Notes: generated by a model not told the origin, from the sequence alone. A DNA stretch of 64,000 nucleotides from Helichrysum umbraculigerum (GCA_949592205.1 CATIUR010000001.1:15887501-15951500); one strand, 5' to 3'; counted from the first letter of the stretch, positions 23,817 to 36,334 are shown. A program made the numbers and translations.

Positions 23817-25989
23817 GAAATATTAGCATCGGTAAATATCATGTACCTAAGGCGGTCCCTACCAGGACACTTAGGTTAACCAGATCAATGAAGCAATCAC
23901 TCCTCATAGCTATACAGCCAAGCTGAAATAAAATTCAAACGGTGAGGGTGTGGCTATTATCCTTTTGCACTTTCTTAAGATATTTTAGAGTATAAGGCAT
24001 GGACCGTATCAACCTTACAATACTCAATTCCTATTTTCGATTACAGATTTGTACCGACTAAGCAAGTGACTTATCACTTGAGTATGGCCATACATTTCTT
24101 CAGTCCAAATCATCGACGGCCTAGGAGATATCTCTCTTGCTTTTACACAAGAGTTGCAAAGTCCCATTTTGCGAGTTAAACTAGAAATCACAACACGTGT
24201 TCTTCGTCAGCCAACGAATAACCGTTATGGATTCTCATTTACGAACACCGTTAGGTCTCATTAGAAACCAACTAGGTTCACATGCGAAAATCTAGCCTGC
24301 TCAGGTAAGAGGATAGTGCGCCACGATTGAGAATACCCATGACGATGGTCCACGAAGTATTCACTCAATATGTGGGTCATTCCAACATTTAATCGCATTA
24401 AGTGCTAGTGATCAGGCATCACAATTTAACAGTGACTGTACCTTATCTGCAGGACAAGTTGCTACTTAAAGCTGTAACATACCATCTTTCACTATAACCG
24501 ATTGCCCTATTGTAGTTCCCACGACAACAAGCGGTTATGGATATGTGTCTCATACACACTTTAGAATAAACTTGCATTTATTCATGGATACTAAAATATA
24601 CTAAATATGAACAACATGAAGGTCTCGTCATATCTCAATGAGTCATACAACCTTAACATGCTACAGTTCATGGTTTCGGAATCAGGTTGTCGTATATGAA
24701 TATAATCAAAACTAATTTTAATCAATTCATATTAACTATATTTATTAAGATGCATTTCTCCAAACATATCTTAACAAATATCTACCCACCAATCTAATAA
24801 TTATAAAGATTTTAGACTTTATTTGTTATAGCTATAATACGAATCTTTATTAATGTTATCCAATGATCATTTAATATGTACACCGAAGTAAAACATATTA
24901 GATCATGATATCATTTATACAAAGCATTCACTATGACTAACCATTAATTCAACTTAATGAAATTAACTTCAATAAATTTGATGTTTCCAAATACTTGGAT
25001 TTTAAAATTTCTTTTAAACAATCATCAAACATTTTAAGTCAATTCAACAATAAATTATAATTATTCAACAATAATATTAACGAATTAATGTTCTTGTGAA
25101 ATATTAAAATTTCCATTTAACGCTCCCACTAAATCTAACAATACTTATGAATTCAATTTCTACAAAACAAATTTCATGATTCATTTTAGAAATAATTCAT
25201 TTTATGCATTATTTAAATAAACTAATGTCTTTGGTTTCTTGATGTGTTTATAGAAAACACATTATCAATTTATTTCTCATAGACAAGAATAAATCAATCC
25301 ACAAGAAGTTTATTCCATAATTAATTGACAATTCAATTAATTGTATCTAATAAGTTTAGCCAACTTATTCATACATCCTTTATGCACATAATAGATTCAA
25401 TAATCTATAAGATTCAACAATCTTGAAGTATTATTATTTAGTGTTTAGTTCTATATAAATCAAACATTCATATATATATGGCAACTTACGTATTCAATAA
25501 TTCACAATTATATAGATATCAATAAATAATTTGTATTACTCATGAACTAGTATCTTATAAAGATAAGTTCTAAATGAGTCACACAATAAGATTGTTATAT
25601 GTGGATCTCATTTTGGGATTTAAACACAAGTTTTTAGATAAACAACATTTTAAAACTTTAAAACACATTTCAAACATTATTTCACAAACCAACTTTAATA
25701 TAAAAAATATTTAAATATTCAAAAACAAATATTCAAGCTCAAAACGAGCAAACCATAATGTGAAAACCAATGTATGAAATAATATCCCAAAATATTAAAA
25801 ATGAACTAATGTGCGTAAAGCACTTATTCTTCCACATCCAAGCTTCTTGAATTAATAACGCCATCTCTATAGCTCCACTTCAAGTGCTTCATCACTTCTT
25901 GACCCCTACAATAAAAATTGTACACATTAGATCAACCATCTAATATAGTCATGTGAAGTAAATAAACAACCCTTTATAGGATATCAATA
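23817..25989 (-). other. Noncoding 3' region of element C
   Basis: Near-identical to 17253-19425 of element B, with scattered substitutions and no pol coding. Confidence 0.75.
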
Positions 25990-26847
25990 CTAACCAGAAC
26001 TCTCAACACCATTCCTCTTATCAGCAAGATAATCGGGACAGTTCCTCCTCCAATGTCCACGCTTACCACAATGAAAGCAGTCATGCTCAGCTTTGGACAC
26101 TTTGGTTTTAGGTGCTGGCTTTGAAGTTGAATCACCATTCTTCTTCTTTCCTTTATTGCCACGGAACTTACGCTTCTTCTTTATGCCCCCATCACGAATC
26201 AAAAGCACATCTTTAGTCTTGACGGGTTCCATATCCCGTTGAGCAGTTTTCAACATTTGATGCAACTCATGGATCGTCCTTTCCGTATTGTTCATATTGT
26301 AATTGAGCACAAATTGTTTGTACTCCTTACTCAATGAACCAAGAATCATATCAATAGCTAATTCTTGCGGAAAAGCATGACCAAGTCTTTCAAGACGATT
26401 AAGATGTCCTATCATTTTCACAACATGGGCACTCACATCAGATCCCTCGGCCATCTTGCAACTATTCAAATCCTTAGTGGCGTCGAACCTTTCGGTTCTA
26501 GCAGTGGATTGAAAAGTTTCTCTCAAACGACGAATCAAATCATACGCCGTTGTCTCCATGTAGTTAACTTGGAGTTCGGGAGACATAGTAGCAAGCATCA
26601 AACATTGCACGTCGAGAAGATCGTTCTCATGCTTAGAGTAAGCATTTCTAACGTCCTCGGCGGCATCGTTTGCTGGCGCGGGACCAAGAGGCGTCTCGAG
26701 CACATACCACTTTCGTTCATGGCGAAGGACAATCTGAAGATTCCTTTCCCAATTACGAAAGTTAGGCCCGGTCAACTTATCCTTCTCAAGGATAGAACGA
26801 AGCGACAAGTTCATGGTATTATTAGCGTTAACGTTGTTATTAGCCAT
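25990..26847 (-). CDS. Gag of TR-GAG element C
   Basis: 285 residues, same layout as Gag B: copia-type N-terminal domain, basic linker, and CCHC knuckle at Cys257, Cys260, His265, Cys270, then a stop. Relative to A and B it has Thr for Met in the ETPLG segment (near residue 53). The few gag differences I found among the three copies change amino acids and look like transitions, which suggests drift after a recent spread more than tight selection. The intact frame makes expression possible, driven by the TATA box in LTR3 if the long leader allows it. Confidence 0.88.
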   Translation of the reverse strand: MANNNVNANNTMNLSLRSILEKDKLTGPNFRNWERNLQIVLRHERKWYVLETPLGPAPANDAAEDVRNAYSKHENDLLDVQCLMLATMSPELQVNYMETTAYDLIRRLRETFQSTARTERFDATKDLNSCKMAEGSDVSAHVVKMIGHLNRLERLGHAFPQELAIDMILGSLSKEYKQFVLNYNMNNTERTIHELHQMLKTAQRDMEPVKTKDVLLIRDGGIKKKRKFRGNKGKKKNGDSTSKPAPKTKVSKAEHDCFHCGKRGHWRRNCPDYLADKRNGVESSG

Positions 26848-29465
26848 CTACAGTAAAACAAACAAACTTAGTAATTCCGTTTTAAACTCTTAATAATTCA
26901 TAAACCCTAATAGAACTATTAAGCTAGGATCCGACATTCACACTAAAGTGTGCCCTCAACGAAGGCTGCAATGACACACGATAGTTTTTTAGGTAGATCT
27001 CTATCAATTGCATCACATATACAACTCCTAGACTCTTGAGACTCTAAATTTTAATGTTTAGGTATATTTAATTTCAACTTACACCTTAGGCCAAGTCTCA
27101 CTTGGAATCACCAATAGACCAAACCATTTGCTAACTGTGGGGAACCGGCCATCTTCTCAAGTGGATATCGCGGCCCTTTCACTTCACCCTAATCGAGTGC
27201 AACCATGCCCACCCGCGGAGGCGGCAAAGGACACGGAGTCGGGTTCGGTATGAATGTCCACAAATGGAGGGTGCTTACGGTCTTAGATTAAATAGGGTTT
27301 TAGGTCTTAATTCTCTAATTAAACCTACTTCGGTATTTTTCTTAAATTAATTTCAAAAATTACTTTTAAATATATATAAACCATGCATGAGTTTATATAT
27401 TATAGTTTTAATAAAACACGACCCTTAGGAAATCATCAAGTTTAAACCATTTCCTAGTTTGTATTAAAACAAGTGTTTTATTAAGTTTCTAATAATGTGT
27501 TCTTCCTAGAGGAATAAACATTTCATAAATGTGTTCACTCGATAAAACACATTACCTAACGTTTTATTATAAAACACATTACCTAACGTTTTATTTATGT
27601 TCTAATTATTTATCCTAACAATTCACCAATTATTCAAATAACTAGACATGCATAAACATAAAATAAAACACACAAAATATGGTGCCATAGCCTTGCCACA
27701 ATCTATATTTGATTTCCATGAGCCAACATGGAAACCAAGGGTCAACCTAAGGGACAAACATGACACATGGTTGGCTATCTTGATCTTCATGCTCCCACTA
27801 GCTTCAACGACTCCTCGTGACACCATGGAACGCAAAGAATCCTTTTGATTGCTCCTCTTCTTTTGGACTCCATCATCCTTTTGTATTACATTTTACAAGT
27901 AAAATTTGAAAAATACATTTTTACATAAAACTAAAAATTACCTTTTACATAAAATTACAAAACAAATGGGGTTGTAAATGACACGCATGTCTCCCCTTGC
28001 ACCAAAAGAAAATTACAGTACAATCAAAATAAACACAACCACGCAGTTCATATATTAGGTCAAATTTGGCTCGGCTATGGTCACAATTCATACAACAATT
28101 ATAATCACAATTATAAAATTATAATGGAATCTTAAACTATAGTTTGCTTAGGGCGTTTTATTGGATACATGCATTATCTAATAAACGCACATATTCAAGA
28201 CACACAAACTACGAGTTCCATTACATATACATTATCTTTGTATCACATACAACAATTAACAATTGTCTATTTACAATAACATTGAATTATAAACTAACAA
28301 TTATCTTTTAATTAGTTTCTTGAATTATTGCTTCTTTGACTTAACTTTTAAATAGAATTAACATGTTTGACCGAAAATTATACTTTCTTTTAAAACACAC
28401 CTTTTAAACAATATTAATTTAAAAAAAAAAAACATGTCAATTTCATTTAAACATTCTAAAACCATTACTTTAGTGATTTCAAAAATTACTAACTCGTTTT
28501 GATGACATTAGTTTTAATTAGGTTTTCTTAAAACATTAATTTATACAAAACTAGGATTTTCACATAAAACCTAATTTGTATAATTTCATTAATCAAAACA
28601 TCCAAGTTTCATGAAGTTTCATAAACCCTAGATTTTGATTAATCACATGTTTTACGGACCCTATCTCCATTCTTTTAACAATTCCTGTATTATTCCAAAA
28701 ATCAATATCTTTTAGATTTAATAACCCTAATCTTGACTTTTGCTAAAAGATAATAATATCCTAGCCAAAAATCAAGTAATCCATAGGTTTATTTAAAACC
28801 CTAAAATCAATTTTTGCCAAAGATCACGTATCTTTACAAACATCGACTTATACCTAAAGTTTCGTAAACATTAGTTGATCACATCAAGGATTAAAGTATT
28901 GATTTTCTTGGGTTTCTAAAACCCTTTGTACAAATCGGCTAATACAAGGGTTCACATAATCCCTTGTATTATTTTCTTGCTTGATAAGTTAATTATTAAT
29001 TGTACTAGATTTAGTTAGGACATCAAATACCTAACCCTAATACTAAAATCGATTTTCCTAGGGATTTTGGTAAAACCTAAAATCGATTTTTGCATAGGTT
29101 AAATCAATACAATAAATATTAACTTAAAACAAGAAAGTTATAACCGTTAGTTTCGGATTAAACAGTTTAAACTATTAATCTACAAAAACAATATATGATT
29201 TCGGTTATGGTGTTTAACACCATATACCAAAAATCGATCAACAAAGTTTCTCATAAACCTTGGAGCAATTTTGGTACAACCAAATCACATCTTGTTTCGG
29301 ATTAATCGCGAATAACAAACTTAACGCGTTATTTAAACAATTTAACAAACTACACGATTTAAACCGATTACAAGAAAGGTAGAAGAAGAGAATAATAATA
29401 AAATTAAAACTTAATTTAAAAGAAGCATACAAGACAACCAATTACAGTTTTACTAGAAAATTATA
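26848..29465 (-). other. 2.6-kb leader of element C
   Basis: Same leader as in A and B, with the private 27-bp tandem duplication at 27542-27595 (ACACATTACCTAACGTTTTA core in both copies). Confidence 0.75.
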
Positions 29466-29479
29466 TGGCTCTGATACCA
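29466..29479 (-). promoter_or_regulatory. Primer binding site of element C
   Basis: Reverse complement TGGTATCAGAGCCA, one base from LTR3. Confidence 0.92.
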
Positions 29480-29480
29480 C

Positions 29481-29777
29481 TGAAGGGTTTTTAGTTGATT
29501 TATACGTTATAAAAGTTTTAATCTTTATTAACAATTAATACAATTAATACATGCGGAAGCTTATAAAACGATTTAATTATATTAAATAAAACCCTTAGCC
29601 AAGATCTGTAATTTTCATAATAAAACTTGTACAAAATTAATTACATATAATTAATAGAATGAGAATGAGCATTCTTACATTGAGTGCTCGGCAGAATCTC
29701 TAGTCTTCTACTCGTTGCCCAAGTACGAGTCGACTTCTTCCCTTTTGCTCCTTGAATTCGGCAAGCTTGAGGATACG
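29481..29777 (-). repeat. LTR3, left part (before the inserted element)
   Basis: Starts TGAAGGGTTTTTAG like LTR1 and LTR2, but bases about 29496-29575 are clearly diverged from both (substitutions and small indels) while the rest matches closely. This patch suggests recombination or conversion with a different family member. Confidence 0.88.
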
Positions 29778-29789
29778 TACTACAAAATG

Positions 29790-30005
29790 AAGCTAATGCA
29801 ACATTTTGGAAGCAACACTTTAAAAAAATGTTGCCTTTTTCACTACATCGTATACAAAGCAACACTTATTAAAAAAGTGTTGCATATAAAGCTCTAACGC
29901 GACGTTTATTAAAAAGTGTTGCAAGTTTTATAAGGAAAATGCAACACTTCAAAGAAATGTTGCATTTGTCTAAGTTAGAAGGCAACACTTTTTTTAAAGT
30001 GTTGG
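29790..30005. repeat. Left subterminal repeats (GCAACACTTT family)
   Basis: About seven copies of GCAACACTT or its complement AAGTGTTGC, alternating in orientation. Confidence 0.85.
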
Positions 30006-30341
30006 GAAGTTTATAAATAAGTAGTTTCTTCGATGAATGCTGTATTTGTCAATGCCAAAAATTAAGTTAGAGTTTTGCGCGATCGATAGAAAGGTAAAAC
30101 ATAATTAAAAAGCGTAAGAATGTTTTTAATAATAAAATGTATGTGTGTCATATTATATTAAGCCTATTATAAAGAAGTAAAAAAGTAATAAAAGACTGAA
30201 ATTTATATTTTTTTAACTATTTATCAAGTTCATAGAAAAACTATTTTAAATTCAAAACTACATAAAAAAGTTGGTGTTAAAGTGAAAGAATAGACGAATT
30301 GTTTATAGAATTAAAAAATATGTTCAATGATAACATTATAA

Positions 30342-30672
30342 GAGCACACGGAGTGGCAAAATCCTCATCAAAATCCTCCGTCGAGAAGGCCGTAAAACGG
30401 CGTTCACCCATTCCGTTACGGCGTTCTCGACGCTATTCTTGTCGGCGTTTTTGCGTCAAAATCCTCTGCCAGACGTTGTTCCGAACAAAATCCTCAATAT
30501 TTTAATACCTTTTTGTTTTTTTTTTTGTTTTTTAGTATTAACGGTGGATTTAAAGAAAAAAAAAATTAAACTCCACAAAAAACTCCAGAACACTGTTACC
30601 ACTCCACAAAATCATCGCCACAAAATTCTCACTCAGAACACTGTGTTTAGGCCGTCACCACTCCGTGTGCTC
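30342..30672. mobile_element. Tourist/Harbinger-type MITE
   Basis: 331 bp with termini GAGCACACGGAGTGG and CCACTCCGTGTGCTC (15-bp perfect inverted repeat) and TAA on both sides (30339-30341, 30673-30675), the PIF/Harbinger target preference. Confidence 0.85.
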
Positions 30673-30675
30673 TAA

Positions 30676-32799
30676 CAAGAATGATAGATCCTATAATTTA
30701 CTTTTATTGTGAAAATTGAAACTGTTAAAATATTTTGAAAATAATATCTTTTACAAATAAATAATATCATAGTAAAATTTTAGTGGTTTTGAATCTCCCC
30801 CTCTACTTTTTACCACTTCCCGCCCCCATTTTTCACCAAGTCAAAAAACCGCCGCTCCATTTTCCTCCCCAGGCATCGATAATCCATTTCACATCACCCA
30901 CAAATTCACAATTATCTCTCATGCCTCTCAGTTTCCATTGAATCAAATCGTATCAATCATGCTGGCCCCGACTCATCATCTGATTCAAGGAGTAAGTTTT
31001 TCTATTGATGATTATGAATTTTAAGCATCTTGAATTTCAATAGGTTTTTGTTTGTTTAAAACTCTCTAACATCTATCCGGTGCTGTCCTCTTAATTTTGC
31101 AACAAACCATATCAAGTTCAAAGGCGAAGTAAGCTTTTCTCAGTGTTAATTTCCCTTTCTGAAAATCGGTTTTTAATCACCAAATTTAAAAACCACATAT
31201 TTTCATCATCCACCAGTTGTTTGTTGAATTGTTTAATAGACACTGAATAGTATACTTGATTCCGGATGTCTCTATTAAATTCAATAGGATTGTTAGAACC
31301 TCATTTATTATGCATGATAAATAATACTATGACTTTCATTGCTATTGAAATATTTTCACAGTGCTCCTTTAAAAAGGTAAAAGACTGACACTTTTTATCT
31401 GGAAATCAACTGTGTTGCAGAGCTTAGAAATAGTTGGGGGAGGTGTACACATGGAGAAATTGGAGGATTTAAAAAAGAAACTACTAATTGTTAGTTCACT
31501 TTCTCTTTGAATCTTAGGTCTCCCAATGTTGGGGTTCATACGGCTTACATGGAAACCAGATTATATAGGTACAACAAGATATTACTTTGCTTTTGAGGTA
31601 TCTAAAATCCCTCTCAAATATCTCGTATTCCTTATTCGTTCTCTTCTATGGGTATATACATGTATTGTATGTTAGCCCATATATAAGTTTAGCAATGTTA
31701 TATTCGTTAATAGGGTGTATTTTTTTTTTTTTTTTTTGCTCATATGTGAAGAATTAATTTGTGGAGTAGGCTTTGTTAATAAAAAAATATTGTGGAGTAG
31801 GCACTAATGGCTTCACGAGATGAGAGATCCCATAGCTCTTAATCCTTTGAGCTAAGCAAATAATAATACATGAATTTAGTATTCTTTTAATCTTGTAGTT
31901 TAAACAAGCTAACTTCGCTTCAATTACTAAAATTTACCATTAAAACTTGCTAATCTTGTTTGTCATATATAAAAGACACATACAAACTATACATATTTGA
32001 TACTTACTCTGTGTTTTGTTATATAATTACGAATCTAGAAGCTAACGTGATTAATGATGTACCTGAAAGCAAGTATCTACGGAACAGACAAGTATTGCCA
32101 TATTTTTGAGGAAATAGCAATATATCTTTTGATTGTTTTCACGTTGCAATTATTTGTACTTTCTTGTTTTTGTTTGTTATTATCAATACAGGTAAATGAG
32201 GGCATAAACAAGGAACCACGAAACTTGACCCCAATGTTTGAGTGCGTATTCAAAAGAACATAATATATATGTTGATACAAATGACGACAGATTCAAGAAA
32301 ATTGTAAGATAATATTCAGAATTCCATCTTACATGTACTCGTAGCTCTCTATAACTCAAGTAAAAGTTTCTTTTATGAATAATCTTGAAGGAACAAATGA
32401 AGAACTACGAGTCGCTAGATGAAGAGGAAAGCACTCAGGTAACTACGACTAGTACAATTGTGATGAACAAAGTGTATGATGGATATTGTAGGATTTACGG
32501 TTGATATATTATTAATCAATTGCTCAAAAGGTGCATGGTGGTGAGAATGCAGATTTATAATTTGAAAAGAGCAAGTTGATTGCTATGCGATGAGAGATGG
32601 ACGGAGATCATTTGTACCAGACTATGTTAGATTGGCAAAGTCAAGGGAAGAGTGAAGATTTTCATGAAGGAATTATATAATTATACGATTGTAAATTGTT
32701 ACGATTGTAGTCATGATACAAAATGAAAAGACTAATGTATTTTTACTATTTGATAAACAATAACGAAAATGCATTGTATATAAATTATGTAAAGGCGTT
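30676..32799 (+). other. Interior of the second CACTA-like element, gene-like texture
   Basis: About 30780-31000 is pyrimidine-rich like a 5' leader. Later blocks look exon-like, for example 31421-31500 after TTGCAG, 32192-32262 after ATACAG, and 32391-32437 before GTAACT. No protein family is recognised. It may be element-specific sequence or a captured gene. Confidence 0.45.
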
Positions 32800-33165
32800 G
32801 CGATTGATATGTTACATTAGAGTTTAAAGTGTGTTGCATTTGATCGTAAAAAGTGTTGTATTAAAGTGTAAAGTAAAAAATGTGTTGCATTAGATTATTA
32901 TAAGTGTTGCATTAGAGAATGAAAACCGTTGCACTTGAGTTAAAAAAAGTGTTGCATTAGAGTGTTAAAAGTGTTGCACTTTAAAAGTGTGGTATTTGTT
33001 AAAATTTAAGCAACACTTTCTAAAAGTGTTGCATTAGAAAATAAAAGTGTTGCTTTAGACCTAAGGCGACGTTAGCTAAGGCAGCATCTGATAAAGTGTC
33101 GCATTAGCCATAATGCAACACTTTTAAGGTCTAATACAACACTTTCTAGGTGTTGCATTAGGTTC
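32800..33165. repeat. Right subterminal repeats (AAAGTGTTGC family)
   Basis: More than ten AAGTGTTGC or GCAACACTT copies, the first half in one orientation and the last part in mixed orientation. Confidence 0.88.
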
Positions 33166-33179
33166 ATTTTGTAGTAGTG

Positions 33180-33801
33180 TAATTAGGTATCCACCTATGA
33201 TTCACGGTTGAACGTTTGGTAGTAACTAAAGTGTATATACTAAATACCAAACACGAGTACGCGAACGAGTCACGAACTAAAACCCTTGGAGGGTTCGGCC
33301 GACTTTCGGCTTAGGGGTGTTTGGGGCCGGTCGACGACAAGGAGAGGGGAGGGAGGAGAGGAGAAATTGTTAGGGTTTTATCACCTCACAAATGAAACCC
33401 TTAGGCCTCTATTTATAGGTTTAGTCCAACTTGTTCTCCAAGTATAACACTTTCACTTTTAATCCCTTTAGTTTAATCAAACTATTAAACTAATCCCAAA
33501 CTTATATATTTACGATCGAAACCTTGTAGTTTAATAACAATTAAACTAGTTAATTTATTTATAAAACTAATTACAAATAAATCCTTTTATTAAATAAATA
33601 ATTACATTTAATTATTTATAATAATAAACGTTTCAATTACATTCGACCAACTAATTCATTTCAACTAAATGAACGATATCAAATATCAAATTATAGTATC
33701 ACACTACTTGTTCGGTTGTGCTCATCGGTGTGACCCTGCGGTGTTCATGTGAAGCTGGATTTGATATTAATTTACGATAATATTAAGCACATAATCTTTC
33801 A
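33180..33801 (-). repeat. LTR3, right part, right edge of the array
   Basis: Continues LTR3 after the insertion and ends CTTTCA at 33801. Unlike LTR1 and LTR2 it is followed by GTTTA and unrelated DNA instead of a polypurine tract, so GTTTA should be the array's target duplication. TATA box at 33410-33417. Confidence 0.88.
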
Positions 33802-34199
33802 GTTTACATATTTTTTTGGTTCCGGTTTCCATTATCGAAGTATCGTCTTTAAAGTCTTCGTTTTGTGGAGGTATGTTTAACTACAGAAACTGATCATAGT
33901 CTTTAATTCGTGTTTAGAACAACTACTCGATGTATGATGTATTCAATGTCATTTGTTTTGAAATATATGTTTTTGTATATAAATAGTTGATCATTTACCA
34001 TTTAAAAGTAAATATTAAATAATTGGACCTATTATATAACTTTGTGTATATGAATACATGAACTCATATGCCTGAAAGTGGACAGACATGCATGCTTGAG
34101 TGTGCATGAGCCTTTAGCATAATAAGTCTATTGATATATAAAATTTCTTATAGTAGAAAATCTTTTGAAGTTAAATAATGGGATACATCATGGATATAG
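33802..34199. other. Right flank of the retrotransposon array
   Basis: AT-rich single-copy-looking DNA leading to the B3 pseudogene; no feature recognised. Confidence 0.5.
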
Positions 34200-34316
34200 A
34201 AAAAACCGCACCCCATTTGTTTTATTACAATCGATGATACCACATTTAAGATGTTCGTTTATGATCCACACGGGTGTGAAAAGGTTTTGCCCCCAAATTC
34301 CCAGGTTCAACTTTAT

Positions 34317-34562
<246 letters not shown>

Positions 34563-34972
34563 GAGGATGCTGCTGCTGTTATGGATGGTGATGATGATGG
34601 TGATGGTGAGGGTGAGGATCATGGTGATCTTATGTTCAAGTCAATTATATCCAAAACACACAATACTATGTTGGTAAGAATTATGATTAGTAACTTATGT
34701 CACTAATATACATAAATGTTGTTGAATCTTTTAAAAGATTTTTGCATGTATTATAAAGTAATTTCACTTTTTTCTTCATTTGTTTTTTTAGCGGCTTCCG
34801 GTAGGATTTGTGAAGTTGGCGAAAATAGAGGCCCAAAGCGCCATTATGTTGAAAAATCGTGAAGGAGAAGAGTGGGAAATGGGTGTGCGGTTAGATACCG
34901 GCAATCCCACAAAAAGGTACCATTTGTCCTCGGGGTGGACTGATTTTCGCCGAAGTAATAACTTATTATCAA

Positions 34973-35664
34973 GAGAAAATTTCTGTAGAGGTCAGTCAAC
35001 GCACCCGTTTTCACGTGATGGTCCGTGTCAGACGATTTATCATGGACAGTAGACACCATTATCGCAGGATTTTACCAGCGACCCTGCGATATGTTAGTAG
35101 CTAATAAAACAATGCCACGTGTGTCTGATATCACGCAGTCAACGAAAATTGTCGCGGGTCAACGAGTTATGTCGCAGGTAATATTTTTAAAAGCAATATG
35201 TCGCTGTATATGTAAATATGTCGCCGTATATCAAAAAATCACGCTGGATTTTCATATGTAGCATGATATGTAGTTGTATTAGATATGTAGCATGATATGT
35301 AGCTGTATTAGATATGTAGCATGATATGTAGCCGTATTTTCAAATGTAGCCTAATTTGATTTAATACTACATATTTGTCATTGAAAATCCAGCGTGATTT
35401 TTGTTAAATACGGCGACATATTACCTAATACAGCGACATATTGCTTTTAAAAATATTACCTGCGACATAACTCGTTGACCCGCGACAATTTTCGTTGACT
35501 GCGTGATATCGGACACACGTGGCATTGTTTTATTGGCTACTAACATGTCGCAGGGTCGCTGGTAAAATCCTGCGATAATGGTGTCTACTGTCCATGATAA
35601 ATCGTCTGACACGGACCATCACGTAAAAACGGGTGCGTTGACTGACCTCTATTAAAATTTTCTC
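34973..35664. mobile_element. Mutator-type foldback MITE in the B3 pseudogene
   Basis: 692 bp. Arms 34973-35254 and 35382-35664 are inverted copies over about 282 bp with few mismatches, starting GAGAAAATTT. TATTATCAA occurs at 34964-34972 and 35665-35673, a perfect 9-bp duplication typical of Mutator. The loop holds GTAGCATGATATGTAG repeated about three times with roughly 28-bp spacing. It has no coding capacity. Confidence 0.92.
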
Positions 35665-35861
35665 TATTATCAATTGGAGATGAATGTGTGTTCTAGTTTA
35701 TCAAAACTGAAAATAAGTTATGTCTAGCAAATGTCACCAAGAAAAAAGGGCCAGTGAAGAAGCCATGGTGCGACAAATGTGGGGCTGTGAAACGTAACGA
35801 TGAGTCCGCGGATGTGGTGAAGAGGCCACGTGGAAGGCCACCTAAGCGATCGCATGGATAG

Positions 35862-36334
35862 CCACCTCAGCAATAATTAACGTTATAGATCTTTAGGTGT
35901 GTAGGTAAGTTAGGAATTATTTAACTACATAAGTGTGCTCATCTAGTGATGAGGTCTGTGTAATTTATTTTATGGCTAGCCAGTTCTTGATCTAAAAAAA
36001 CAAACAAACTAATTCTACGATTATTAATCAAGTAAAAACTACTAATGTGTCCCTCTGTTTTTGTATTATTTACTCGTACATCACTATCTCTGTTTTGCAA
36101 TATGACCACAACTGCTCATTTTGCGAATTATGGAACTTGTGTAAGCTAGCTGTGTGTTAGAAGGCTTTGATCAAATATGGCAATAAAAATTATGTTTTCA
36201 AGGTTATTAGTAAAGTACAGGGGACCAAGTTTACCTAAAATTGAAAGATAACTGAAACTGATAGGGATATAGACGAAGGTGATATATGAAGTGATTATAT
36301 TCAAGGTTATTAGTAAGCTAGCTTATATGTTATG
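35862..36334. other. Spacer between B3 and lipid-transfer-like pseudogenes
   Basis: AT-rich, no reading frame or repeat of note. It starts with a second, degenerate copy of the AT-hook coding segment (GGATAGCCACCTCAGC). Confidence 0.5.

Larger units (their letters stand above)
29778..33179. mobile_element. Second CACTA-like element, inside LTR3
   Basis: The left end reads TACTACAAAATGAAGC and the right end GGTTCATTTTGTAGTAGTG, so about 14 terminal bases are inverted copies. The right end has the canonical TAGTG while the left lacks the expected CAC. The flanks rejoin to the LTR sequence seen in LTR1 and LTR2 with small irregularities, so ends were not perfectly kept. Subterminal GCAACACTTT / AAAGTGTTGC motifs mark both ends. 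No transposase frame is present. It contains a Tourist-like MITE and gene-like but unidentified sequence. Confidence 0.8.
22886..33801 (-). mobile_element. TR-GAG copia-type element C, rightmost of the array
   Basis: LTR3 is its 5' LTR and LTR2 its 3' LTR. The 5679-bp internal region is 31 bp longer than that of B, explained by a 27-bp tandem duplication at 27542-27595 plus a 4-bp indel. After LTR3 (33801) the sequence changes to unrelated DNA, so this is the right edge of the array. Confidence 0.9.

Noticed and set aside
25906..25994. Possible intron at the end of gag (GGTTAG donor, TTGTAG acceptor)
   Set aside because: Joining adds only a few residues before a stop, so there is no support for a real exon.
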